A DNA stretch of 64,000 nt from an uncultured Alphaproteobacteria bacterium (GTDB lineage Bacteria; Pseudomonadota; Alphaproteobacteria; CAAHEQ01; UBA3637). Made by a program: the position numbers and the translations under genes. Where the stretch lies: the NCBI GenBank assembly GCA_944392555.1, contig CALXWZ010000005.1, forward strand, positions 1 to 64,000. The letters are read 5' to 3'. Every line of letters starts with the position of its first letter. Positions within the stretch are counted from its first letter, which is position 1. Shown here piece after piece: positions 36,405-45,510 of this stretch. Under the pieces are notes generated by a model, which was given only the letters and a program-made list of their open reading frames with translations, made no database searches and was not told where the DNA came from.

Positions 36405-37019
36405 ATGACAGAAAAGAACCCTGTTTCACAAGAGACCATGCAGGAAATTTTGCGCCAAAAATACGCCACGCGGGAAGAAAGCAAATTTCGCCGAGAAATT
36501 AAAAGAATATTCACTTTGCTGAATGATAAATGTGACGAGGCGGACGCTATTTTTCCGGGATTATCGTTTGACCTTATGAATCAAATTTTTGCCCCGGGCG
36601 GGCTTGAAAAATTTGTGCCGGGTATTTCAAAGCAGGCCAAAGAAACGATGATGAACATTTCCAAAGTTCGGAAGACCTCTTCGGATGAAGCATATCAGGC
36701 AACGGTTAGGCGAATCATCAAGATGGCGAGCGATGAGGTTTTTCAGGAAGCGTATGCATTTCCGAGAGAAATCAGAGAAACAAAAGACGGCCGTTTGTTT
36801 GCAAGAGGTGAATATGGCGATTGGCGCGTTGATTCATCCGGACATGCTGGAAATCAAACCGTTGGTGATTGGCGTGTTAAAACTCAAAAGGGCAAAGGAA
36901 AAGAGTCTGGGCCGGATATATTGGATACAGGTATTTTGCAACGTCGTCGCAACGAAAAGGATTGGCAAGCCAATGCGCAGACGCAACTACGCTTGAAGAA
37001 AGCAGAAGCTAATCGTTAA
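36405..37019 (+). CDS. Hypothetical charged protein, 204 aa
   Basis: 204 aa, soluble, with high Lys, Arg, Glu and Gln. The first ~130 residues look alpha-helical (QEILRQKYATREESKFRREI, VRRIIKMASDEVFQEAYAF). A middle part has two GDWRV repeats (EYGDWRVDSSGHAGNQ and VGDWRVKTQKGKGKE), and the C-terminus is strongly basic. It has its own promoter and the ribosome site AAAGGATATGTTTT. I do not recognise it. The repeated GDWRV and basic tail could bind nucleic acid, but this is a guess. Confidence 0.6.
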   Translation: MTEKNPVSQETMQEILRQKYATREESKFRREIKRIFTLLNDKCDEADAIFPGLSFDLMNQIFAPGGLEKFVPGISKQAKETMMNISKVRKTSSDEAYQATVRRIIKMASDEVFQEAYAFPREIRETKDGRLFARGEYGDWRVDSSGHAGNQTVGDWRVKTQKGKGKESGPDILDTGILQRRRNEKDWQANAQTQLRLKKAEANR

Positions 37020-37105
37020 CACTTTTCTCTTGAAGTATTGGAAAAAGATACAGGGAGCGCTCTATTTATTCATTTAAAAAGGGAAGCGCTTTACACTTTA
37101 TTGGT

Positions 37106-37792
37106 TTAATGCGGAAGATTTCTTTTTTTGCGCAGATTGTTTTGCGCTTTTCGCGCGGTGATTTTGTTATCTTTGGGATTGATAATGCCTGTTGACAAAA
37201 TCAGTTTTAATGCTTCCTCAACGCTGATATTTAACGGAATAACATCTTCTTTCGGCACATATAAAAAGAAGCCGGAAGTGGGGTTGGGTGTTGTGGGAAC
37301 ATAGATTGCAAGCAAATTTTTATTTTTTAATGCTTTTTCAACGCCCGAATACACAGGTCCCGTTATAAAAGCAATCGTCCATAATTCGCGCCTCGGATAC
37401 TCAACCAATACGGCTTGACGAAACGCTTTATTTGTGCCTGAGCCGAGGAGTGTTTCCAAAATTTTATGAACGGCACTGTAAAGCCCGGATATAAACGGCG
37501 TATGGCTGATAATTCGGTTACCGAGTTCGGCTAATGCCCGTCCGATAAAGTTAGCTGCCAACATGCCGATAACCGTAAAGAAAATAATCAGCAATACAAG
37601 ACCTAGTCCGGGGATATACGATAGCGAATCGGGATGATACTGAGCAGGGATAACATTAGCGACCAGCTGGTCAATATATGAAATTGCTTTCCATGCGAGG
37701 TATAACGTAATGGCAATCGGCGCCGTTACCAAAATACCCGTAAAGAAATACGTTTTTAATTTTGCCCGTTTTTTTTGCTCTTTTGCTTTCAT
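37106..37792 (-). CDS. DUF502-family membrane protein
   Basis: 228 aa from the ATG at 37792 (MKAKEQKKRAKLK), with AGGAGC ahead. There are two transmembrane helices (YFFTGILVTAPIAITLYLAW and LGLVLLIIFFTVIGMLAANF), followed by the conserved DUF502 core. The core reads IISHTPFISGLYSAVHKILE, then AVLVEYPRRELWTIAFITG and VPTTPNPTSGFFLYVPKEDV. The family is widespread in alphaproteobacteria and plants (COV-like); its molecular role is unknown. Monocistronic. Confidence 0.88.
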   Translation of the reverse strand: MKAKEQKKRAKLKTYFFTGILVTAPIAITLYLAWKAISYIDQLVANVIPAQYHPDSLSYIPGLGLVLLIIFFTVIGMLAANFIGRALAELGNRIISHTPFISGLYSAVHKILETLLGSGTNKAFRQAVLVEYPRRELWTIAFITGPVYSGVEKALKNKNLLAIYVPTTPNPTSGFFLYVPKEDVIPLNISVEEALKLILSTGIINPKDNKITARKAQNNLRKKRNLPH

Positions 37793-37850
37793 TTTTTTGC
37801 TCCTGAGTTGTATTGTATAAACAAATTTTATAAAAGTAAACAAAAAAATA

Positions 37851-37879
37851 TTGACGAATGAATGAAAAGCATGTAAACT
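37851..37879 (+). promoter_or_regulatory. Promoter for the ankyrin-like gene at 37913
   Basis: TTGACG, 17 bp, TAAACT. Confidence 0.65.
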
Positions 37880-37912
37880 ATGGGTATCTTGTTTAACTTT
37901 TAAGGAGAAGGC

Positions 37913-38785
37913 ATGTTAACGGCAGAAGAAAAGAAAGTTTTAAAAAGCGGAACAACGGAAGAAATCATTCAGGTGTTTGCAACCGGCGAAAACCCGTTGA
38001 CCGAGCGAGACAGCGCAAAAGTTCTCGCATTAATGATGGGGCGTTCAACGGTAGATTACCGATTGATTCAAATTTTGCACAAAAGAGGTTGTAATATGAA
38101 TGTATCGGATGAACCGTATCGAATGGGAGATTATCTGTCATCCTACGGGCGTTTATCTCCACGCTTGATTCATGAAATGAGCAAAATGGGATACGATTTT
38201 AAGCAAACGAATGCAACGGGAGAACATGCCGGTTTTTATTTAGCATACAGCGGTATTCTCAACGATAAGGTTGTATCTGCATTAAAAGCGCAAGGTGTTG
38301 ATTTTAATTTAAAAAATCAAAATGGAAAAACAGCGGTTGAAGAACTGGGAAAACTAATGTTGCCGAGTGCGAGTTTAGCTGCCAGATTAAGCGGAGTTTT
38401 CACAACTTCGGAAGAATTGAATCAATTAGCCGGTATGAGCGCAGATAACAGAGCGGTTTGTCAATATGTACAACAAAAAATAAATTCTTTACCGGTATGC
38501 GGTTACGAAAATATCGGTATTCAAGAAATTGAACAAGATAATGTAAAAAAACTTGCGAGTTATCGGAATATTGAAAGAGTGTGCCAGCGTGAAGAGGTAG
38601 CAAAACGGCGCGCACATGAAGCGCAAAAACGGGCAGAATGGGAAAGAAAAATGGAAGCCTTAAAGCAAAAAAAAGAGGAAGCGCGCAAACAGGCTCGTGA
38701 GAAACAAAAAATCGTTAAAGATGAAACGGTAACCGCACAGTTATTGCATCAAACACGGGAGAATCAAAAAAATCATAACAGATAA
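37913..38785 (+). CDS. Ankyrin-like protein with coiled-coil tail
   Basis: 290 aa, no signal peptide. Residues ~45-135 hold degenerate ankyrin-like units (YRLIQILHKRGCNMNVSDEP, SALKAQGVDFNLKNQNGKTA). The C-terminal ~75 residues are a highly charged coiled coil (KRRAHEAQKRAEWERKMEAL continuing Lys/Glu-rich). It is probably a cytoplasmic protein-interaction module. It has its own promoter and the AAGGAGAAGGC ribosome site. It resembles the products at 22.3 and 46.9 kb in style, not in obvious sequence. Confidence 0.6.
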   Translation: MLTAEEKKVLKSGTTEEIIQVFATGENPLTERDSAKVLALMMGRSTVDYRLIQILHKRGCNMNVSDEPYRMGDYLSSYGRLSPRLIHEMSKMGYDFKQTNATGEHAGFYLAYSGILNDKVVSALKAQGVDFNLKNQNGKTAVEELGKLMLPSASLAARLSGVFTTSEELNQLAGMSADNRAVCQYVQQKINSLPVCGYENIGIQEIEQDNVKKLASYRNIERVCQREEVAKRRAHEAQKRAEWERKMEALKQKKEEARKQAREKQKIVKDETVTAQLLHQTRENQKNHNR

Positions 38786-38794
38786 TTTTTTTAG

Positions 38795-38823
38795 TTGACA
38801 AATTAAAAAAAATCGTTTATAAA
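38795..38823 (+). promoter_or_regulatory. Promoter for rplU-rpmA
   Basis: TTGACA, 17 bp, TATAAA, 36 bp upstream of rplU. Confidence 0.8.
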
Positions 38824-38859
38824 AACAATCCTATTTTGTATAAGTAAAGGGATAATACT

Positions 38860-39159
38860 ATGTTTGCAGTAATTAAAACAGGCGGAAAGCAATATAAAGT
38901 AACGAAAGATTCCGTTATCATTGTAGAAAAGTTGGCCGGGGAAGCCGGTGATGCCGTTAAATTTGAAGAAGTTTTGATGGCAGGCGATAAGGTTGGTACA
39001 CCGTTGGTAGAAGGTGCCTCGGTAAACGGCGAAATCGTTAAACAAACACGTGGTGAAAAGGTCATTATTTTCAAAAAGATTCGTCGTCACGGGTATAGAC
39101 GGAAGAAAGGTCATAAACAAGATTTGACTGTCGTTAAAATTACCGACATCAAAGCTTAA
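38860..39159 (+). CDS. rplU: Large ribosomal subunit protein bL21
   Basis: 99 aa. It starts [14 protein letters not shown] and ends with the basic signature [18 protein letters not shown], which marks bL21. It pairs with rpmA 20 bp downstream, the universal arrangement. Confidence 0.98.
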   Translation: MFAVIKTGGKQYKVTKDSVIIVEKLAGEAGDAVKFEEVLMAGDKVGTPLVEGASVNGEIVKQTRGEKVIIFKKIRRHGYRRKKGHKQDLTVVKITDIKA

Positions 39160-39179
39160 TTAGTTAAAGGAGTAGAAAA

Positions 39180-39428
39180 ATGGCACATAAAAAAGCAGGC
39201 GGTAGCACCAGAAACGGTCGTGATTCCGAAGGCAGACGTTTAGGATTGAAAAAATCCGGCGGACAAGCCGTGATTGCCGGTAACATTATTGTTCGTCAAC
39301 GTGGCACGGTTTATCGTGCAGGCGATAATGTCGGTATGGGTAAGGATCACACATTGTTTGCAACGGCAGACGGTGTTGTTGAATTTAAACATTCATTCAA
39401 TGATCGTGTGTACGTGTCCGTAAAATAA
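39180..39428 (+). CDS. rpmA: Large ribosomal subunit protein bL27
   Basis: 82 aa, starting [20 protein letters not shown], the invariant bL27 N-terminus that reaches toward the peptidyl transferase centre. [20 protein letters not shown] follows. ATG 39180 has AAGGAGTAGAAA ahead. Confidence 0.98.
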   Translation: MAHKKAGGSTRNGRDSEGRRLGLKKSGGQAVIAGNIIVRQRGTVYRAGDNVGMGKDHTLFATADGVVEFKHSFNDRVYVSVK

Positions 39429-39480
39429 TTTTCGGTTAATTTATCCGAAAAGAACGGATTATTGTCTTAAAAAAAACAGA

Positions 39481-39528
39481 ACATCTCGGTATAGCTTATG
39501 AATAAGTTTTACCGAGGTGTTTTTTTTG
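39481..39528 (+). terminator. Terminator after rpmA
   Basis: A long hairpin (39481-39520) with ACATCTCGGTA pairing to TACCGAGGTGT and an inner CTTAT/ATAAG stem, then eight T. Confidence 0.9.
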
Positions 39529-39910
39529 CATGGATTAAAGGATTGTGGGGCGGTTGATTGCATGGACAAATTCTCAATTATGAGGAGTAGAGGCGTATTT
39601 GGGGTATGGACTAGGTTGTTTTCATTTTAATAAAAGGTGTTGTGTAGAACGGAATAGAATAAGGTTCACCATATTGATTGAATTGCTGAAAATACGGTTT
39701 TCGGTATAAGAGAAAAAGTATAAATTGTTGGTTGGTTTTCTAATTTGCAGTGAATAAATAAGGTTCGCTTTTTATATGAGAAAATAAAAGCACGTTGTTT
39801 ATATGTGTGTATGAGAGAGGGATGTTGCTTGGTGTAACACATGGATTGAGGTGTATTTGCTTGGGCGCTGGGTATAATGCGGTTCATTGCGTTTTTATAA
39901 CTGCATCGGA
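39529..39910. other. Gene-free region with diverged repeat remnants
   Basis: No convincing gene. The short motif GCATGGATT(G/A) appears at about 39528 and, as ACATGGATTG, near 39840; it also occurs inside the 91-bp repeats, suggesting older diverged copies. Confidence 0.4.
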
Positions 39911-40001
39911 GCCATTATGTAGCGGGAAACTCGGAGTATGGCTTGTTTATATACAGACTATTATTCGGCGCATGGATTGCGGTAATGATTTTGATAGGGT
40001 A
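39911..40001 (+). repeat. 91-bp direct repeat, copy 1
   Basis: Starts GCCATTATGTAGCGGGAAAC and runs to TAGGGTAT. It matches 40058-40148 with only a handful of differences; weaker similarity extends ~30 bp upstream of both copies, giving a period of 147 bp. Confidence 0.88.
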
Positions 40002-40057
40002 TTGTGCTATGAGGGTTAGAAGAGTGGGGTTAATCGCGTTTCCTTGAATGTATTGGC

Positions 40058-40148
40058 GCCATTATGTAGCGGGAAACTCGGAGTATGGCTTGTACATACA
40101 GGCTATTATTCGGGGCATGGATTGCGGTAATGATTTTTGGTAGGGTAT
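40058..40148 (+). repeat. 91-bp direct repeat, copy 2
   Basis: Second copy of the repeat at 39911-40001, ending 35 bp before the acylphosphatase stop codon on the other strand. Confidence 0.88.
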
Positions 40149-40182
40149 CGTTTCTTTCCCGTCGGGTATCAGAAATGATACC

Positions 40183-40473
40183 TCAAAGCGTTGGCATTTG
40201 TGTGAATTGACCTTCTTGAATAGGTAAAGTTATCGTGTCCACATCGTTGGCGGGAGCCAATCTATCCACTCGACTCCACAGCGGGCCTTTTAAGCATAGT
40301 TTGCGAAAGGTTTCTATATTAACTGCTTCGCCCTCTGCATAAATTTCTACCGTGCCGTTGATGCGATTTCTAACCCAGCCCGATAAGCCTAGACTGCGTG
40401 CCGTTCGCACTGTCCATGCTCGATATCCGACCCCTTGAACACGCCCGATAACAAAAAAATGTTCTTGTTGCAT
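40183..40473 (-). CDS. acyP: Acylphosphatase
   Basis: 96 aa. It hydrolyses acyl-phosphates. The acylphosphatase signature is complete: VIGRVQGVGYRAWTVRTAR with the phosphate-binding loop and catalytic Arg, and LSGWVRNRINGTVEI with the catalytic Asn. It is the last gene of the minus-strand group that starts near 45.4 kb, 32 bp behind the AsmA-like gene. Confidence 0.95.
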   Translation of the reverse strand: MQQEHFFVIGRVQGVGYRAWTVRTARSLGLSGWVRNRINGTVEIYAEGEAVNIETFRKLCLKGPLWSRVDRLAPANDVDTITLPIQEGQFTQMPTL

Positions 40474-40505
40474 GATGCTTCTTTCTCGAGATTTTTCCTA
40501 AATCA

Positions 40506-42851
40506 TTATTGCACAGCAGAACTTAGTGATTTAATTAACTGCATTTTTAATGTTTCTTGTGGCGTTAATTCCTCTTTTTGGATTTTTGTTGATGTCGTAT
40601 CACGAGAAGTGTTTACGTTCTGAGAGCGTTGAATAATCGGCATATCCTTATTTTGTTTGCCTTTCAGCTTGTGCCCCAGTGCGGCTTCGCATAAGCTGAG
40701 CGGTCGTTTCGCTGTTGTTGTATTCGTTGTAGCGCCGTTATCTTTTGTATTCGTATTCGTGTTTTCCCCCGTCAGTCCGGCTTTATCCAACAATTTGTTC
40801 AGGCCTTTTTCAACACCTTTTTCAATGCCCTTGGAAATAATTTTTTGTGTATCCAAACGCATTTTGGGATTGGTGAACGAGCCTTCTATTTTAATCAGTT
40901 GAGCCGCGTTTATCAGACGATTATATGCGCCGTTCGGTAATGACGGTTCTAACGATAAAGAAAGTGTTTGCGCTGGTAAATTGATTATACCGCTTAAAAC
41001 AACATCCAGAACAGATGTTTCAACAGCTACATTCTTATTCAAGTTAATCAAGCCGTTATTCATTTTTAAATTGAATGCGGCACAATTTAAAACGCTTTCC
41101 GAATCCGTTTTGGAATATGAAAATGATTTATTCTTCTCGGTTAAGCCGATTTCGTGCGGTAAGTCATTAAATTCTTGATTAACAACTTTTCCTTGTGTTA
41201 TCTCAACTTCAATATTGCCCGTTAAATGGGAAAGCGCCGTTTGCGTATCAATACCGCGTGTTGTTATATTTCCGTTTAAATTAGCTGTTGAGCCGGAGAG
41301 ATAAGCACGAAGTGTTTTGATTTTATCTAAATCAATATTTTCTCCCGCAAATGTTAATTGCGTTTTAGGTGTTGAATCGGCTAATCCCTGAACACGTAAC
41401 GCGGCATTTATAATGCCCGCAATGGTTTTAATTTGTATCGGATTTCCCGTAAATATACCGTTATTTAAAACAGTTTTTGCCGTTATCCCATAGTATTCAC
41501 CCGAATTTTCTGCCAATTCTATATTTTTTAAATTCCAGTCAATACGCGCATTGATTTTATTGATGAAGTGATCGGTATCTGCGTTTGTTTCCGGAGAGCC
41601 TTTGGTTTGCGCAACCGGTGCTTTTGGTTGCGTATTGTTTTGCGCAATCGCTTGGTAAAGATCATTCGGATTTAAGAAGTTGGAATTAATAATACCCGAT
41701 AGATTGACGAGTGCCGTATTCCAATTTGCTTTGAAGGCGGCGTTGATATCTGAACGATTGGCGTTAATTGTCAGTTGTGAGATATCCACCGAATCTTTTT
41801 GAACTTTTGTTTTGAGCGTTATATTCATCGGTTTGATACCTGTTTGTGCAATAACCGGTCCGTTTTGAACGGCAAGTGTTGCCGTAAGCATTGCTAACGG
41901 ATTTGTCGGTAATCCTTCTATACTTCCTTTTAAATCAAGATTAAACAGATTATCAAGTTTCAACGCAAATGATTGAATATTGATTCGATCCATACCGCCC
42001 TTTAAAATGCCCGATAAGGTTGCTTTTGTTATTTGCGACGGGAGGACTATATTGAATTGTGCTGCCGTTTTGGCAAGGTTATCGGCTTCAATATCCAGAT
42101 TTAACAGAATGTTTTGCAATTTTTTCATATCGGCAATGTTTCCGGATACTTTTGTTTTTGTGCCGAGAGCATTTAACTGAATGTTAAAAATAAAATTATT
42201 GCCCATTTGAATTAATTGCAACAAATCAAGATTTGCCGATAGTTGTATGGGAATCGCCCGATAAGTAATCGTTCCCGAAATGGCTTTTAATTGGCGTATG
42301 GTTATGTCCGTTAATTTAATTTGTTCTTTTTGTTCTTGATTTAAATAGTTGATGATAACTTGATTTGCCTTAATCGTATCAACACTCAATTGTGATAAAT
42401 AAGGATTGTTTGCTGTTGCAGAATTTGCACTTGCATTTGTTTTTCTCGATTGCACAGGGGTATCTGTTGCCGTAACAACCAAATTATTTCCCTCCGCGGT
42501 TTGAATGAAATTCACCGTAACATTGATTATCTGAATGTCTCTGACCTGAATTTCTTTGTTAAATAAAGGAGGCAGTGCAATGGTTAAATCAACGGCTTCG
42601 GCGCTTAATAATGGTTCGGATGAGTTAAATGCGCTTGGATTTCCGATTGTGATACGTGAGGCGCGAATCGTTGGAATCAAAGATAACTTCATTTCCATAT
42701 TCTCAATCGTGACGGGTCTGCCGAGGGCTTGGCTGAGTTGAAGCGTAATCGTCTCACGATAGCGATTCAAGTCAAATGTCCACAGAAAAATTCCGCCGGC
42801 AACGAACACGATAATAATAAGTGATAAGAATAGTTTCAGAAGTAATTTCAT
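40506..42851 (-). CDS. AsmA-family envelope protein
   Basis: 781 aa. One N-terminal transmembrane helix (LFLSLIIIVFVAGGIFLWTF) is followed by LNRYRETITLQLSQALGRPV and IRASRITIGNPSAFNSSEPL, typical of the AsmA N-terminal domain. A long periplasmic beta-rich region comes next. The C-terminal AsmA_2-like part (LRVQGLADSTPKTQLTFAGE, LTGNIEVEITQGKVVNQEFN) precedes a Thr/Asn-rich linker and a short polar tail. AsmA proteins affect outer membrane assembly and are proposed lipid-transfer bridges. It starts 3 bp after the pseudouridine synthase stop, so the two are cotranscribed. Confidence 0.85.
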   Translation of the reverse strand: MKLLLKLFLSLIIIVFVAGGIFLWTFDLNRYRETITLQLSQALGRPVTIENMEMKLSLIPTIRASRITIGNPSAFNSSEPLLSAEAVDLTIALPPLFNKEIQVRDIQIINVTVNFIQTAEGNNLVVTATDTPVQSRKTNASANSATANNPYLSQLSVDTIKANQVIINYLNQEQKEQIKLTDITIRQLKAISGTITYRAIPIQLSANLDLLQLIQMGNNFIFNIQLNALGTKTKVSGNIADMKKLQNILLNLDIEADNLAKTAAQFNIVLPSQITKATLSGILKGGMDRINIQSFALKLDNLFNLDLKGSIEGLPTNPLAMLTATLAVQNGPVIAQTGIKPMNITLKTKVQKDSVDISQLTINANRSDINAAFKANWNTALVNLSGIINSNFLNPNDLYQAIAQNNTQPKAPVAQTKGSPETNADTDHFINKINARIDWNLKNIELAENSGEYYGITAKTVLNNGIFTGNPIQIKTIAGIINAALRVQGLADSTPKTQLTFAGENIDLDKIKTLRAYLSGSTANLNGNITTRGIDTQTALSHLTGNIEVEITQGKVVNQEFNDLPHEIGLTEKNKSFSYSKTDSESVLNCAAFNLKMNNGLINLNKNVAVETSVLDVVLSGIINLPAQTLSLSLEPSLPNGAYNRLINAAQLIKIEGSFTNPKMRLDTQKIISKGIEKGVEKGLNKLLDKAGLTGENTNTNTKDNGATTNTTTAKRPLSLCEAALGHKLKGKQNKDMPIIQRSQNVNTSRDTTSTKIQKEELTPQETLKMQLIKSLSSAVQ

Positions 42852-42853
42852 GA

Positions 42854-43840
42854 TTATTCATCCTTTTTAAAGTAATCAAATGCATTAACGGATTCAGATT
42901 CAACGAATCCTAAAAAATCAAATGTTTGTTTTATGTGGGGTGGCAGATCTGCCGTTATGCGCAGGATACTGCCGTTCGGGTGTGGAATGCTGATGGCACG
43001 CGCATGCAGGTGCATTTTTTTTGCGTTGGCCAATCCGATTGAAACGGCTCGTTCACCCCCGTATTTAACATCGCCGACAATCGGCGTATTCATTGTGGCA
43101 CAATGAACGCGTAACTGGTGTGTGCGCCCTGTTAACGGTGCCAATTCAAGCCAACTTGCTTTGTTGGAGAGTGAATCAATCACACGATATAATGTCTGCC
43201 CTCGTTGACCGTGTTCATAATCAACTTTCATCTGCTCCCCGCCACGCACGTTTCCGAGTTTGGCAAGCGGTGCATCAATTTTACCGGATAATAATTTCGG
43301 TTTGCCTACAACAACCGCCCAATATATCTTTTGCGCTTTGCGCGATTTAAACGATTCGGCGAGTTTTGCCGCATCGTTTGCCGTGCGACCGATAACCAAA
43401 ATGCCGGAAGTATCTTTATCCAAGCGATGAACCAGATGTGGCTTTTCATTCTTTTCAAATCGCAGTGCATCCAGCATGCCGTCAATATGTCGCTCTGTTT
43501 TCGTGCCTCCTTGAACGGCAAGGCCGGCCGGCTTATTTAAAACTAATACGGATTCATCTTTGTAGATAACGAGCGATTGCATAAATTCCATATCCGCTTT
43601 GGATAAATCACGCGCAAGATTGTTTTTGGGGCTGACTTCTAACGGCGGTATCCGAATGATATCACCCGTTTTTAAACGGTAATCAGCTGTTGTTTTTAAC
43701 TGATTAACGCGGATGTTTTTGCCACGAATCAGTCGTTGCAACTGCCCGTTTTTTAATGCCGGATAATGGCGTGCAAACCACCGATCCAATCGAATGGAAT
43801 CGTCTTGTTTTTCTACGGTTACCAGTTGCACTTGTGACAT
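42854..43840 (-). CDS. RluA-family pseudouridine synthase (RluC-like)
   Basis: 328 aa. An N-terminal S4 RNA-binding domain (SIRLDRWFARHYPALKNGQL) is followed by the catalytic domain with LVHRLDKDTSGILVIGRT, which contains the active-site Asp. TGRTHQLRVHCATMNTPIVG is also present. It modifies uridines in 23S rRNA; RluC specificity (positions 955/2504/2580) is likely from the S4 domain and length but cannot be proven from sequence. ATG 43840 follows AAAGGGGAAAATA. Confidence 0.93.
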   Translation of the reverse strand: MSQVQLVTVEKQDDSIRLDRWFARHYPALKNGQLQRLIRGKNIRVNQLKTTADYRLKTGDIIRIPPLEVSPKNNLARDLSKADMEFMQSLVIYKDESVLVLNKPAGLAVQGGTKTERHIDGMLDALRFEKNEKPHLVHRLDKDTSGILVIGRTANDAAKLAESFKSRKAQKIYWAVVVGKPKLLSGKIDAPLAKLGNVRGGEQMKVDYEHGQRGQTLYRVIDSLSNKASWLELAPLTGRTHQLRVHCATMNTPIVGDVKYGGERAVSIGLANAKKMHLHARAISIPHPNGSILRITADLPPHIKQTFDFLGFVESESVNAFDYFKKDE

Positions 43841-43896
43841 TATTTTCCCCTTTCTTTTTGTTTTAAAGGATTTTTACGGGTATTGCAATTGTTTTT

Positions 43897-45198
43897 TTAC
43901 TGCTTTTGCTTTTTTTGCCTTAAATTATTCCAGTAATCCAATCTTTTTTTGATTTCACGCTCATAACCACGCTCAAACGGTTCGTAGAATATGGTGCGTG
44001 GCATACCGTCCGGAAAATAATTTTGACCCGAAAATCCATCCTTTGTATCAGGATCGTATTGATACCCTTTATTATATCCCAGTTCGCTCATTAATTTTGT
44101 CGGCGCATTTAAAATATGCATCGGTGGCATTTTAGTTGCTGTTTCGCGCGCTACTTTGACCGCCTTATTCCATGCCCGATAGACGCCGATGGATTTTGGC
44201 GCAGTTGCTAAATAAACAACTAATTGCGCAACGGCTAAATCACCTTCGGGAGAACCCAGTCGCTCATAAGCATCCCACGCACTGTGCGCCTGCACAAGTG
44301 CCAGCGGATCGGCAAGCCCTACGTCTTCCACTGCAAATCGAGTTAAGCGACGTAAAATATATTTGACATCTTCTCCCGCCGTAATCATACGCGCACACCA
44401 ATACAGCGCCGCATCCGGATCCGAACCGCGTAACGATTTATGCAATGCTGAAATAAGATTATAGTGATTATCGCCCGACTTATCATAATTCGGCAACCGC
44501 TTTTGCAACAGTAATTCCAACCCGCTTTTATCAGGTATTTCATTCGGTTCAACATACGTCATCACCGTTTCAAGTAAACTAAGGTAATATCTCCCGTCGC
44601 CGTCCGCCAATTCTTTCAGATATGTTTTGCCGACTTCATCCAGCGGAAGAGGGTGACCGTATAACTTCTCGGCGCGTTCAGTTAACTGATCTAAGGCCGT
44701 ATCATCCAACCTGTTTAACACAAAAACTTTGCAACGCGATAAAAGTGCGCCGTTAAGTTCAAAGGATGGATTTTCCGTTGTGGCGCCGACTAAAACAATC
44801 GTTCCGTCTTCCACATACGGTAAAAAAGCATCTTGTTGGGATTTATTAAAACGGTGAATTTCGTCAACGAACAGCAAAGTTCCTTGCCCGATACGGCGTC
44901 GGCCGGTGGCAGATTCAAACACTTTGCGTAAATCAGCGACGCCGGAAAAAACGGCCGACAATGCCTCAAAATGCAAATTTGTTTCTTGTGCCAGTATGCG
45001 CGCGATGGTTGTTTTGCCACAACCCGGCGGACCCCATAAAATAAAAGAGGAAAGTTTGTGCGCTTTAATCATCCGCATCAGCGGAGCCTTTTCGGATAAT
45101 AATTGCGGTTGCCCCACAACCTCACTTAATTGGTGAGGTCGCAACCGATCGGCCAACGGCTTGTCGGCAGATTCCGAAAAGAGTGTTTCGTTCATCAT
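43897..45198 (-). CDS. rarA: Replication-associated recombination protein A
   Basis: 433 aa AAA+ ATPase of the RarA/MgsA/WRNIP1 family, which acts at stalled replication forks. The Walker A motif is ILWGPPGCGKTTIARILA (about residues 53-70), Walker B is LLFVDEIHRFNKSQQDAF, and sensor 1 is VGATTENPSFELNGALLSRC. The C-terminal MgsA part (WCARMITAGEDVKYILRRLT, MPPMHILNAPTKLMSELGYN) is complete. Its start overlaps the end of the 67-aa gene by 4 bp. Confidence 0.97.
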   Translation of the reverse strand: MMNETLFSESADKPLADRLRPHQLSEVVGQPQLLSEKAPLMRMIKAHKLSSFILWGPPGCGKTTIARILAQETNLHFEALSAVFSGVADLRKVFESATGRRRIGQGTLLFVDEIHRFNKSQQDAFLPYVEDGTIVLVGATTENPSFELNGALLSRCKVFVLNRLDDTALDQLTERAEKLYGHPLPLDEVGKTYLKELADGDGRYYLSLLETVMTYVEPNEIPDKSGLELLLQKRLPNYDKSGDNHYNLISALHKSLRGSDPDAALYWCARMITAGEDVKYILRRLTRFAVEDVGLADPLALVQAHSAWDAYERLGSPEGDLAVAQLVVYLATAPKSIGVYRAWNKAVKVARETATKMPPMHILNAPTKLMSELGYNKGYQYDPDTKDGFSGQNYFPDGMPRTIFYEPFERGYEREIKKRLDYWNNLRQKKQKQ

Positions 45199-45398
45199 AA
45201 ATCGCCTTCATTCAGTTTATCGGCCATGGATTGATTCAGTTCACTGCGCGCAATGAGTTTTTGATACCCTTTATAGCCTTGCAGTGTAATAACGCCGATT
45301 AAAACAAGTGCAATAATTGCTTCCAACAGCAAAAACGATATCGGTTGTTTTTTTATGCGTTCGTTAGCGGAATGATGCCAGTTTTGAAAAGGTGCCAT
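45195..45398 (-). CDS. Small single-pass membrane protein, pilin-like N-terminus
   Basis: 67 aa with one hydrophobic helix: PISFLLLEAIIALVLIGVIT preceded by a basic stretch (NERIKKQ). The order F-L-L-L-E followed by ~17 hydrophobic residues copies type IV prepilin/pseudopilin N-termini, including the Glu at +5, but the residue before the putative cleavage site is Ser rather than Gly. The short length leaves no globular domain. The 4-bp overlap with rarA supports a real, coupled gene. Function unknown; resemblance to pilins may be convergent. Confidence 0.55.
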   Translation of the reverse strand: MAPFQNWHHSANERIKKQPISFLLLEAIIALVLIGVITLQGYKGYQKLIARSELNQSMADKLNEGDL

Positions 45399-45451
45399 AC
45401 CATACTCTCCGTAGTGATTGATACTTTCTTATAACATAGCATATTTTAATC

Positions 45452-45488
45452 AAAAAGCAACAAAAAAGATAACTCTTTTTCGTTGCTT
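45452..45488 (-). terminator. Terminator of the Nudix gene
   Basis: On the minus strand AAGCAAC...GTTGCTT (45488-45482 with 45461-45455) with an inner A/T stem, followed by TTTGATT. Confidence 0.7.
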
Positions 45489-45510
45489 AATAATTGATTA
45501 TTTCGCAAAT

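Noticed and set aside
39795-40019. 74-codon plus-strand frame in the 39.5-40.2 kb gap
   Set aside because: It overlaps the first 91-bp repeat copy, is not preserved in the second copy, and has no ribosome site.
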